Shown here one piece after another: positions 7,713 to 14,493 of a stretch of 14,894 nt of DNA. Both the position numbers and the translations under genes were made by a program. The stretch comes from DASYAN01 sp036501345 (GTDB taxonomy: Bacteria > Chloroflexota > Ktedonobacteria > Ktedonobacterales > Ktedonobacteraceae), in the NCBI GenBank assembly GCA_036501345.1, contig DASYAN010000251.1:1-14894 (forward strand), in the 5' to 3' direction. Position 1 is the stretch's first letter, and every line of letters begins with the position of its first letter. A model generated the notes under the pieces. It had not been told where the DNA came from, searched no databases, and saw nothing but the letters and a program-made list of their open reading frames with translations.

Positions 7713-7720
7713 CCCACGGC

Positions 7721-7941
7721 ACGGAGAATGTCCCAGGCAATTCATTGCCCAAAAGATAGAGATAGCCCACAGGGTTGATTTCTCCACGATTTATATGTTA
7801 TCTTCTCTAAAGAACCTTAACGTTGTTGAGCAGTTCTTAATCATTGTCATCGTATTAGAGAATGACCCACTGTGAAGCTATACAACAAAGTCAGTGCTGC
7901 TACAGTGTTCTTGATCATGATCGTCCTACGGAGAATGTCCC
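7721..7941. repeat. 14-bp direct repeat pair, 207 bp apart
   Basis: ACGGAGAATGTCCC occurs at 7721-7734 and 7928-7941. The span between has no gene. The pair could be repeats of an insertion-sequence end or a recurring genomic element. Confidence 0.55.
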
Positions 7942-7997
7942 CCGGAGAGAGCTTCTTATAGTCACGAACTTCCCTTTTCCAACAGGAGATTTCTTAG

Positions 7998-8210
7998 ATG
8001 AACGATTTCAAAGATCAAAAGATTATTACCCTTTGTGACAAGTGCGATTGTGGTTGTCCCACATTAGAGCGGCAAGATAATCAGGTCTTCATTCAGGATG
8101 ACTTTGGTGGCAAAGTTGTCTTAACAGGAGATCAATGGAATCTGCTGATGCAACTGATTGAACAAAAGCAGTTTGCTGATTGGACCTTTGAGTCCTCTGC
8201 AAACCAATAG
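7998..8210 (+). CDS. Small cysteine-cluster protein, possible metal binder
   Basis: 70 residues. The N-terminal part has four close cysteines, TLCDKCDCGCP (C13, C16, C18, C20: C-x2-C-x-C-x-C), followed by a short acidic and hydrophobic segment, VFIQDDFGGKVVLTGDQWNLLMQLI. That second segment has the look of small conserved actinobacterial and Chloroflexota proteins whose DDFGGxVxLTxEQW motif resembles a winged or strand-helix fold. No signal peptide or membrane helix. AGGAG at 7984-7988 stands nine bases before the ATG. It lies upstream of the csoR-copA copper pair but on the opposite strand to csoR, 480 bases away. The cysteine spacing could hold a soft metal such as Cu(I), Zn or As(III); this is inferred from residues only. 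Confidence 0.6.
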   Translation: MNDFKDQKIITLCDKCDCGCPTLERQDNQVFIQDDFGGKVVLTGDQWNLLMQLIEQKQFADWTFESSANQ

Positions 8211-8690
8211 TGCCACCCTCGCTAGAGCCTCAGTAAACGGGAAAAAAACTCTAGGTTGGCAAGTTTGGGTGGGGACGAGCGTATCTTTTTAGGAAGAGAT
8301 TGTACTCATCCCAAGAGTATGCCTCAATTCCAGATTGCCAACCTGGGGAAGAAACTCCACATTGTCCTCAAGTATTTGTGACCTTTTCCAAATCTTCGTC
8401 AATCAACTCAGGTGAGAACTGTCCCTGTTTCCCCCTAGAGAGGCGTGTAGACTTCTTCTATAATGTAGAATATATAATAGAAAGTCGTCGCTGGGCATGA
8501 TTGGCAAGAGCCGTCCTGGCAATTGTTCAACCGGAGTTCGTGACTGACTTCTGAAAAGCTGTGAGCAAACCGTAGACTCAATCTTTCTCGGGCCTGTTGG
8601 AGAAGAAAAGAAGATTGTGGCTCTGGAGATGAGGAGATATCTCACAGACTCTGTAGTAAAAAGGATGTAAAGCGAAGAAACCACGCTATG
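8211..8690. other. Intergenic region between the small Cys protein and csoR
   Basis: No gene is supported. Just after the stop at 8210 there is an imperfect hairpin (TGCCACC...CTAGAG at 8211-8227 against CTCTAGGTTGGCA at 8249-8261) with an A-run in the loop, which may end transcription. A short plus-strand frame ending at TAA near 8671 (EEKKIVALEMRRYLTDSVV) looks protein-like but has no start or known family. Two overlapping frames on either strand appear to be chance. Confidence 0.4.
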
Positions 8691-9011
8691 CTATCGGTTG
8701 CCAGCCAAGTTAAAAAGCTGTAACAACTCTTCAATCACCTCATCCTCCTTGCCGCTAGTAATGCCTTCAGGAACACAGGCATGTAGGTGATTTTCTAGGA
8801 TGATGGCTTCTAGTTTCTCAATGGCCTTGCGAACCGCGTAAGTCTGGCGCAGGATGTCGACGCAGTATTTATCTTCGTCCACCATCTTACGAATCCCTTT
8901 CAGGTGGCCTTCGATGTAGTTTAATCGCTTGAGCACATCATCTTTCTTGGCCTGCATCTTCTTTCTGCTCTCTTTCGCTCTATCTCCTTGGTCATGAAGA
9001 AAGTATATCAT
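8691..9011 (-). CDS. csoR: CsoR-family copper-sensing transcriptional repressor
   Basis: Small helical DUF156-family repressor. The core KKDDVLKRLNYIEGHLKGIRKMVDED is the usual helix 1. The Cu(I) ligands are present as C in DKYCVDILRQ and H-x3-C in NHLHACVPEGI, the C-H-C set of copper-sensing CsoR rather than the variants of RcnR, FrmR or CstR. The C-terminal EEVIEELLQLF is typical. The open frame reaches 9071, but that start would place the copA -35 box inside the gene and has no ribosome site. The ATG at 9011 has AGGA eight bases upstream and is chosen (107 codons). ATG 8957 (88 residues) is an alternative because homology begins just after it. Divergent from copA. Apo-CsoR is expected to bind the G-tract operator at 9093-9114, with Cu(I) releasing it. 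Confidence 0.9.
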   Translation of the reverse strand: MIYFLHDQGDRAKESRKKMQAKKDDVLKRLNYIEGHLKGIRKMVDEDKYCVDILRQTYAVRKAIEKLEAIILENHLHACVPEGITSGKEDEVIEELLQLFNLAGNR

Positions 9012-9058
9012 GTTTCCATTCCTGCCTGCAAGGAAGGCGACAACAAACCTTTGTGTAT

Positions 9059-9088
9059 TTGACGTATCCATCCCTGTTCGTATATACT
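9059..9088 (+). promoter_or_regulatory. copA promoter
   Basis: TTGACG (9059-9064), an 18-base spacer and TATACT (9083-9088) make a good sigma-A type promoter. Transcription would start near 9095, inside the proposed CsoR operator, leaving a leader of about 67 bases before copA. TATAC-TTA-GTATA (9083-9095) is symmetric, so TATACT is also present on the minus strand (9095-9090) as a possible csoR -10. Confidence 0.6.
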
Positions 9089-9092
9089 TAGT

Positions 9093-9114
9093 ATAACCCC
9101 ACCGGGGGGGGTAT
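9093..9114. promoter_or_regulatory. CsoR operator
   Basis: ATAACCCC at 9093-9100 and a run of eight G followed by TAT (9104-9114) form an imperfect inverted repeat of the ATACCCC...GGGGTAT type known for CsoR sites. It overlaps the predicted copA transcription start and lies just upstream of the csoR -10, so one site could control both genes. Confidence 0.65.
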
Positions 9115-9161
9115 GGGTTAAGCCAAAAACAATAGAGAGTCTAGAGAAGAAGGAAAATTCC

Positions 9162-11609
9162 ATGGCAACCAATGCACATTCACCTCGCAAAGCCCTAGTT
9201 GTCGATATAGGGAGTGCCTCGGAGAGTCATGCACTGCTGTCTATCGAAGGAATGACTTGTGCCTCATGTGCCATGCGGGTAGAGAGAGGCTTAAACAAGC
9301 TTCCAGGTATGCTCTCTGCCACGGTGAACCTTGCAACCGAACGGGCCTCGGTTACTTACCTTCCAACTGAGACAGACGTTGAGCAGATGGTACAGAAGGT
9401 TGAGGCTCTTGGCTATCAGGCCACGCCATTGTTACCTCAGGAACTCCAACCGAAGGCTGATGTGCCAGCGGAAGCCAGTGATATAGAAAGACTGCTTACT
9501 CCATCAGAACAAGAGGAGCGTAGTCAACGTAGAGATGCCAGTATACGTCATCGGCGTAATACACTGATCTTTGCCTTTATTCTCACCATTCCTATAGTCA
9601 TCCTCAGCATGTTCTTCATGAATAGCTTCCAGGGCGAGAACTTGTTGCTCTTGCTGCTGACTACACCAGTCTGGCTCTGGATTGGATGGGATTTTCATCA
9701 CCATGCCTTCAAGGCGCTGCGCCATGGTGGTGCCACTATGGATACCCTGGTTTCGCTCGGCTCTACCGCATCGTATCTGCTGAGTGCAGCTGCGACCATT
9801 TTCCCGCATCTTATCAACACGATGACTACCTATGACTCGACAGCACTGATTGTCACCCTGATCTATCTGGGCAAGTATCTTGAGGCAAGGGCGAAGGGAC
9901 AGGCTAATGATGCAATTCGTAAGCTCGCCGGACTGCAGGCACGAACAGCCCACGTGGTCCGTGATGGCCAGGAGCTTGATCTACCCATTGAGCAAGTCCA
10001 GGCAGGCGATGAACTAATCGTTCGTCCCGGCGAAAAAGTACCTGTTGACGGTATGCTCATTGCTGGCACCTCGTTTGTTGACGAGTCGATGATGACTGGT
10101 GAAAGTGTGCCTATTGAGAAGGGCCTGGGCGATCCGCTGATTGGTGCGACGATCAATCAGCAAGGGCTATTGCGTATGCAGGCCACGAAGATTGGTGCTG
10201 ATACCGTGCTTGCGCAGATTATTCGTGCGGTCGAGCAAGCTCAAGGCTCGAAGGCACCCATCCAGCGTGTGGCCGATAAGATCTCTAGTATCTTTGTCCC
10301 TGTGGTGCTGCTTATCGCCTTGCTGACATTTATTGGTTGGGTGATTGTGGGGCTAGTGAACCCAACGCTTGTAATGGCTGGTATGCACATAGGCGGCATG
10401 TCATCCATGGATATGAGCATGTACAATCCCTGGATAACTGCTCTTATTGCAGCTGTCTCAGTGCTGGTCGTGGCCTGTCCATGTGCGCTGGGACTGGCAA
10501 CGCCGACGGCGATCATCGTTGGTACAGGCAAGGGGGCTGAACGGGGCATTCTCATCAAAGGCGGCGAGAGTCTCGAACGCTTGCAAGCTATTCACACTAT
10601 CCTGTTGGACAAGACCGGAACCATTACTAAAGGCAAGCCAGAATTGACCGATGTGCTAGCCATGCCAGGAATGCAGGAAGACGAGCTCTTACGACTTGTA
10701 GCTGCAGCGGAACAGGGGTCAGAGCATCCGTTGGCTAGTGCTATCATTGTTGGAACACGAGCACGTGGCATCCATCTGGGCGATATGCCCTCTCGTGTGA
10801 CTGCGTTGCCTGGTCGCGGCCTTGAAGCCTATATTGAGGGTCATTCGCTGTTGATCGGTACACGCCGTCTCTTTGATGAACGTTCCATTACGTACAGCTC
10901 TCTGGACGAGCAGATGGAGAGGCTAGAGAACCAGGGCAAAACGGTCATGCTGGTTGCATATGATCGAAGAGCTGCTGGTCTGATTGCTGTTGCGGATCGT
11001 GTCAAAGTCGGCTCGGCGGAAGCTATTCGACATCTGCAAAGGCGAGGGATCGATGTGGTCATGATCACAGGCGACAACAAACAAACTGCCATTGCCATTG
11101 CTGAGCAGGTTGGGATTGTCGTCGATCATGTAATTGCCGGGGTCCTACCAGAGGACAAGGTCAGACATGTCAAGAGTTTGCAAAGCTTTAATCTACCTGT
11201 GGCCTTCGCTGGTGATGGCATCAATGACGCTCCTGCACTTGCACAAGCCGATGCTAGCATTGCTATGGGGACTGGGACCGCTATCGCGATGGAGGCGGCA
11301 GACATGACGCTGGTCAAGGGCAACTTGAGCAGCTTAGTGACAGCCCTGGAACTCTCCCGTGCCACTATGCGTGTGATCCGCCAGAATCTCTTCTGGGCCT
11401 TCGGCTACAACGTCCTGCTGATCCCGACAGCTATCCTCTCACCATTCATTCCTTTTCTGGGTGAGCAAATGCCTATCTTTGCAGCGGCGGCCATGGCGCT
11501 CTCATCAGTAACTGTGGTAAGTAACTCGCTGCGGCTGCGCTACTTCAAGTCTACACGGGATGCAGCCGAACAGCGAGGCAAGTTACGGCTTCCTTTGACG
11601 AATAGGTAG
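9162..11609 (+). CDS. copA: Copper-exporting P1B-type ATPase
   Basis: 815 residues, a normal length for CopA with one metal-binding domain. The HMA domain spans about 25-90 with GMTCASC at 30-36. Eight membrane helices are expected. The actuator motif is TGES (312-315), the transport-site motif is C439-P-C441, the phosphorylated Asp is D483 in DKTGT, SEHP holds the nucleotide-site H522-P523, and the hinge is GDGINDAP from 684. The C-terminal helices carry YN (GYNVLLIP) and MALSS, the two further Cu(I) motifs of P1B-1 pumps, so all specificity residues for Cu(I)/Ag(I) are present. A Met/His-rich loop (405-420) precedes the CPC helix. AAGGA sits just upstream of the ATG. The G-tract operator in front indicates CsoR control. 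It exports cytosolic Cu(I) across the membrane. The stop lies seven bases from the convergent arsM stop. Confidence 0.96.
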   Translation: MATNAHSPRKALVVDIGSASESHALLSIEGMTCASCAMRVERGLNKLPGMLSATVNLATERASVTYLPTETDVEQMVQKVEALGYQATPLLPQELQPKADVPAEASDIERLLTPSEQEERSQRRDASIRHRRNTLIFAFILTIPIVILSMFFMNSFQGENLLLLLLTTPVWLWIGWDFHHHAFKALRHGGATMDTLVSLGSTASYLLSAAATIFPHLINTMTTYDSTALIVTLIYLGKYLEARAKGQANDAIRKLAGLQARTAHVVRDGQELDLPIEQVQAGDELIVRPGEKVPVDGMLIAGTSFVDESMMTGESVPIEKGLGDPLIGATINQQGLLRMQATKIGADTVLAQIIRAVEQAQGSKAPIQRVADKISSIFVPVVLLIALLTFIGWVIVGLVNPTLVMAGMHIGGMSSMDMSMYNPWITALIAAVSVLVVACPCALGLATPTAIIVGTGKGAERGILIKGGESLERLQAIHTILLDKTGTITKGKPELTDVLAMPGMQEDELLRLVAAAEQGSEHPLASAIIVGTRARGIHLGDMPSRVTALPGRGLEAYIEGHSLLIGTRRLFDERSITYSSLDEQMERLENQGKTVMLVAYDRRAAGLIAVADRVKVGSAEAIRHLQRRGIDVVMITGDNKQTAIAIAEQVGIVVDHVIAGVLPEDKVRHVKSLQSFNLPVAFAGDGINDAPALAQADASIAMGTGTAIAMEAADMTLVKGNLSSLVTALELSRATMRVIRQNLFWAFGYNVLLIPTAILSPFIPFLGEQMPIFAAAAMALSSVTVVSNSLRLRYFKSTRDAAEQRGKLRLPLTNR

Positions 11610-11616
11610 AGCTGTT

Positions 11617-12471
11617 CTAAAGAGATTTACGAGCACGAATGAATGCACTCACGAATTTACCGTCCAATTCGGTACGCTCAGCTTGAGAGAGTGTGGCAAT
11701 GGAACTACTTGCACCACTTTCTGCTATTTCTTGCAGTCCATAGCGCCGTGTCAATTCGATCTCGATAGCCGTAAAACCAATCTCTGCTAACAGGCGTTGA
11801 TAGACTTCCTCCTCTAATGCACCTGCAATGCAACCTGCCCATGCTTCCATATCTTTTTGAATGCTTTGTGGAATATGACCTTGTATCACAATATCTGATA
11901 CAGCGAAGCGTCCTCCTGGCGTAAGTACGCGATATGCTTCTTTCAGAACCTGACTTTTATCGGTTGAAAGGTTTATCACACAGTTGGAAATGACCACATC
12001 GACACTATTGTCAGGTAGTGGAATGGCCTCGATGACCCCTTTCAAAAACTTGACGTTTTCAATCTGGGCCTCTGTACGATTGCGGTTTGCTAAGTCAAGC
12101 ATTGCGTCAGTCATATCTAGACCATAAGCAAAACCTGTTGGACCAACTCGCCGTGCTGAAAGCAACACGTCAATACCTCCACCACAGCCTAAGTCCAGCA
12201 CTTTCTCTCCTACATGAAGCTCAGCAAGCGCGGTTGGATTTCCACAGCCCCGTGAAGCGAGAACTGCCGCAATGGGAAGCCCTTCGAGGTCTGTACCGCT
12301 GTAGAGATTGCTCGTGATTGGATCACCTGTCGTTGATGTACAACAATTTTCTCCACAGCAACCACCTTGTGCTGTACTACTTTGTGCAGCACCCAATTGC
12401 TTAATAGTCTGCGTGTATCTCTCTCGCACAAGAGCACGGAGTTGTTCACCATTTGTTGATGTATCAGTCAT
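11617..12471 (-). CDS. arsM: Arsenite S-adenosylmethionine methyltransferase ArsM
   Basis: 284 residues, usual length. SAM-binding motif I is VLDLGCGGGIDVLLSA (91-106), with GLDMTDAML as the following acidic strand. The three As(III)-binding cysteines of characterised ArsM enzymes have counterparts here: C76 in RGCGNP, C164 in ISNCVINL and C214 in WAGCIAGAL. An N-terminal CC-x3-CC cluster (C38, C39, C43, C44) adds a further thiol site. The enzyme transfers methyl groups from SAM to As(III), giving mono-, di- and trimethylated arsenicals, some volatile. AAAGG lies nine bases before the ATG. It is the last gene of the minus-strand arsenic cluster, 121 bases after sigZ, and converges on copA with no clear terminator between them. 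Confidence 0.95.
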   Translation of the reverse strand: MTDTSTNGEQLRALVRERYTQTIKQLGAAQSSTAQGGCCGENCCTSTTGDPITSNLYSGTDLEGLPIAAVLASRGCGNPTALAELHVGEKVLDLGCGGGIDVLLSARRVGPTGFAYGLDMTDAMLDLANRNRTEAQIENVKFLKGVIEAIPLPDNSVDVVISNCVINLSTDKSQVLKEAYRVLTPGGRFAVSDIVIQGHIPQSIQKDMEAWAGCIAGALEEEVYQRLLAEIGFTAIEIELTRRYGLQEIAESGASSSIATLSQAERTELDGKFVSAFIRARKSL

Positions 12472-12592
12472 GAAACGTAGCCTTTCTTTATATTCCTAAG
12501 TAAAAAGACACATTACGAGGCCACACCCTTGCATTCCTACCACTTTCTTAATAGGTAGACTGATCGAGACGAAAAAAGACGCAGGCATGTTG

Positions 12593-13174
12593 TTATAGGC
12601 AACACTGGTTGGGAACACATGCTTCTTGGGTGCATCCACATCGTGGCTGATAATCAATGATCTGCCCGAACCGATCAAGCTCAAAATCACAGCAATCGAG
12701 TAAGAGTTGCTTCAGTTTCCCTCGTGCTCGTTGTACGCGTGATTTAGCCCCTGAAAATGACAAACCCAGGAGAATAGCAAGATCTTTTTGCGAGAGCCCC
12801 TGGTAGTCTGTCAAAAATAGAGCTTCTCGATACGCAGAGGGCAAGCTATTCACCATAGCAGTGATTGATGGAGCAAGCTCGGCATGTATATCCTTTTCTG
12901 GCATCTCTTCAGGTAAAAGGAATAGCTCTGCCTCTTCCAGTGGTGCAAACCGTGGTTTTTGACGATAATAGTCGGCAATAAGATTGCGGGTAACCTGATA
13001 GATCCAACTTTCCAACTTTGCCTCGTCACGCAGCGTTCCAATGTGCATATGAACTTTGAGAAAGACCTCCTGAAGGAGATCTTCTACACTCTCCTTGTCA
13101 GCAATCCGCTTGTCAATGAACGAGCGGATTGGCTCATGCAAGGCGTACCATACATGTTCTGTTGATACTTTCAT
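12593..13174 (-). CDS. sigZ: SigZ-type RNA polymerase sigma factor with cysteine-rich C-terminus
   Basis: 193 residues from ATG 13174, which has AGGAT six bases upstream; a TTG at 13198 extends the frame but is less well placed. Region 2 is around DLLQEVFLKVH and WIYQVTRNLIADYYR (the -10-binding helix). Region 4 is LPSAYREALFLTDYQGLSQKDLAILLGLSFSGAKSRVQRARGKL, split here by the reader as the helix-turn-helix for -35 binding. After it comes LLDCCDFELDRFGQIIDY, the tail characteristic of the Bacillus-type SigZ group, then PRCGCTQEACVPNQCCL. That gives seven cysteines in about 40 residues. No anti-sigma gene is adjacent. Sitting between arsC and arsM with its own strong promoter, it is a candidate regulator of the arsenic cluster; metalloid sensing by the tail is my inference. 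Confidence 0.88.
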   Translation of the reverse strand: MKVSTEHVWYALHEPIRSFIDKRIADKESVEDLLQEVFLKVHMHIGTLRDEAKLESWIYQVTRNLIADYYRQKPRFAPLEEAELFLLPEEMPEKDIHAELAPSITAMVNSLPSAYREALFLTDYQGLSQKDLAILLGLSFSGAKSRVQRARGKLKQLLLDCCDFELDRFGQIIDYQPRCGCTQEACVPNQCCL

Positions 13175-13237
13175 GCATTTATCCTTTTGAGGAACCAATA
13201 GACGTTATTTTTTCTCTAGATATGGAAATTGCAATCT

Positions 13238-13268
13238 ATTATAAGTTCCTTGACGAATACTATGTCAA
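13238..13268 (-). promoter_or_regulatory. Promoter of sigZ-arsM with overlapping inverted repeat
   Basis: On the minus strand a perfect TTGACA (13268-13263) and a perfect TATAAT (13243-13238) are 19 bases apart. This is slightly wide but otherwise consensus, and it lies upstream of the sigZ ATG. TTGAC-N9-GTCAA (13250-13268) covers the -35 box and half the spacer, in a good position for a repressor to block RNA polymerase. The promoter looks sigma-A type rather than ECF type. Confidence 0.6.
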
Positions 13269-13271
13269 ATA

Positions 13272-13718
13272 CTATTGCTCTTTATCTACAAACGTATCGA
13301 TCCGTGAAGTGATGAGATTGCGGACGGATCGAAAGACATCCAACCGTTCCTGCTCGGTTCCGGTTGCTATACTAGGATCGGGAAAGCTCCAGTGCACTTG
13401 CTGCCGTGCATTGGGAAAGATTGGACATTCCTCTGCTGCCTCATCACAAACCGTCACCACAACATCTATGGGTGGCTGATCAGTAAATTCCTCAATGCCT
13501 TTGGCTCTCTGCTTACTGATATTAATGCCTACTTCAGCCATCGCCTTAATTGCCAAAGGATGAACAGTACGAGGATGTGTTCCTGCGCTAAAGACCTCGA
13601 ATGCATCACCACCACGTGCTCGTAGCAATCCCTCTGCCATTTGTGAACGTGACGAGTTATGTGTACAAAGAAACAATACACGCATAGGTTGTTGCTTAAG
13701 AGGTTCTGGTTGAGTCAT
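13272..13718 (-). CDS. arsC: Arsenate reductase, thioredoxin-coupled (low-molecular-weight phosphatase fold)
   Basis: 148 residues from ATG 13718, which has AGGAG seven bases upstream (an ATG at 13733 would itself contain that ribosome site). The catalytic P-loop is C18-THNSS-R24-S, followed by the redox pair C91 and C98 in VTVCDEAAEECP, the same six-residue spacing as in Staphylococcus and Bacillus ArsC. WSFPDPS supplies the general acid Asp. The enzyme reduces As(V) to As(III), with oxidised cysteines restored by thioredoxin. The start codon is one base after the stop of the aquaporin gene, so the two are probably translationally coupled and act together. The next gene, sigZ, has its own promoter. 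Confidence 0.94.
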   Translation of the reverse strand: MTQPEPLKQQPMRVLFLCTHNSSRSQMAEGLLRARGGDAFEVFSAGTHPRTVHPLAIKAMAEVGINISKQRAKGIEEFTDQPPIDVVVTVCDEAAEECPIFPNARQQVHWSFPDPSIATGTEQERLDVFRSVRNLITSRIDTFVDKEQ

Positions 13719-13719
13719 A

Positions 13720-14493
13720 CTATTTCTCCTCATATGTAGCTCTAAGTATCCCTTTTAGTTCTGCCTTGCCAGCATTACGTAGCCAGCGGTATATGTATGC
13801 GCCTATTCCGGCACCAAGAAATGGCCCTGCAATATATACCCATTGAGCTGTCCACGTTCCACTGATAAGTGCAGGTCCAAGAGATCGTGCGGGGTTCATC
13901 GATGCTCCACATATTGGTCCAGCAAAAATTGCCTCTAGTGCTACTGTCGCGCCAATAGCAAGAGCGGCTGCTTGCCCAACAGCACGGGTATCTGTAGCCA
14001 TTGCCATGATCACTATCATCAAAAAGAACGTCAATATCGCTTCCAGCCCGAAAGATTGCCATGCGCCGCCGCTTCCAACCGGAAGGGTCGCCCCGAGCGA
14101 GGAGACATTTCCAAGCAAGAGGCGTAAGCAGAGAGCTGCAAGTGCTGCTCCGGCAAACTGTGCAAACCAATAACTCAAAAGCTGCCTGATAGGGAAGTGG
14201 CGGGCAAGGACAAATGCAAGAGTCACTGCAGGATTGAAATGTGCGCCGCTAATATGTCCAAAGGCGTAGATCATCACAGTTACAATCAGGCCAAAGACAA
14301 GTCCAACTCCAAGATGGGAGACTTGTCCCCCTGAGAGGCCATTGATCATAATTGCGCCGCATCCAGCAAAAACCAGTCCAAACGTGCCAATGCCTTCCGC
14401 AATGTAAGGAGCAAACTGATATAAATCTACAGGCATGATCTTTTGCTTTTCTTGCACCTCTTCTGCAAAAACACCATGTGGAATGTCTTTCAT
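13720..14493 (-). CDS. MIP-family channel (aquaporin / aquaglyceroporin), likely As(III) channel
   Basis: 257 residues with six membrane helices and two half-helices. Both NPA boxes are intact: HFNPAVT (N87) and SMNPARS (N200), with the pore Arg at 203. Counting back from the second NPA as in AqpZ, the helix-5 filter residue is A188 (His in water-only AqpZ) and the loop-E residue is A197, so the pore should be wider than a water channel. Pairing with arsC, one base apart, matches the arrangement in which an aquaglyceroporin (AqpS of Sinorhizobium) replaces a pump: As(V) is reduced inside and As(III) leaves down its gradient. The first 20 residues are a polar extension. GGAG stands rather far (14 bases) from the ATG at 14493, so the internal Met at 14436 remains possible. 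The substrate is inferred from context. Confidence 0.9.
   Translation of the reverse strand: MKDIPHGVFAEEVQEKQKIMPVDLYQFAPYIAEGIGTFGLVFAGCGAIMINGLSGGQVSHLGVGLVFGLIVTVMIYAFGHISGAHFNPAVTLAFVLARHFPIRQLLSYWFAQFAGAALAALCLRLLLGNVSSLGATLPVGSGGAWQSFGLEAILTFFLMIVIMAMATDTRAVGQAAALAIGATVALEAIFAGPICGASMNPARSLGPALISGTWTAQWVYIAGPFLGAGIGAYIYRWLRNAGKAELKGILRATYEEK

Larger units (their letters stand above)
7579..7997. other. Repeat-bearing intergenic region
   Basis: No convincing gene. It holds the GGGACAACT array (7671-7712) and two copies of ACGGAGAATGTCCC (7721-7734 and 7928-7941). A 69-codon open frame from 7666 begins inside the repeat array, lacks a ribosome site and resembles nothing I know, so it is not called. 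Confidence 0.5.

Noticed and set aside
7666..7875. 69-codon plus-strand frame
   Set aside because: Starts inside the GGGACAA repeat array, has no ribosome site and no recognisable homology.
8300..8684. Overlapping short frames on both strands between the small Cys protein and csoR
   Set aside because: No ribosome sites, no family resemblance, mutually overlapping; treated as non-coding.
9012..9071. Longer N-terminus for CsoR starting at 9071
   Set aside because: No ribosome site, overlaps the copA -35 box, and CsoR homology does not extend there.
13175..13198. TTG start at 13198 for sigZ
   Set aside because: ATG at 13174 has AGGAT at good spacing and fits SigZ length better.
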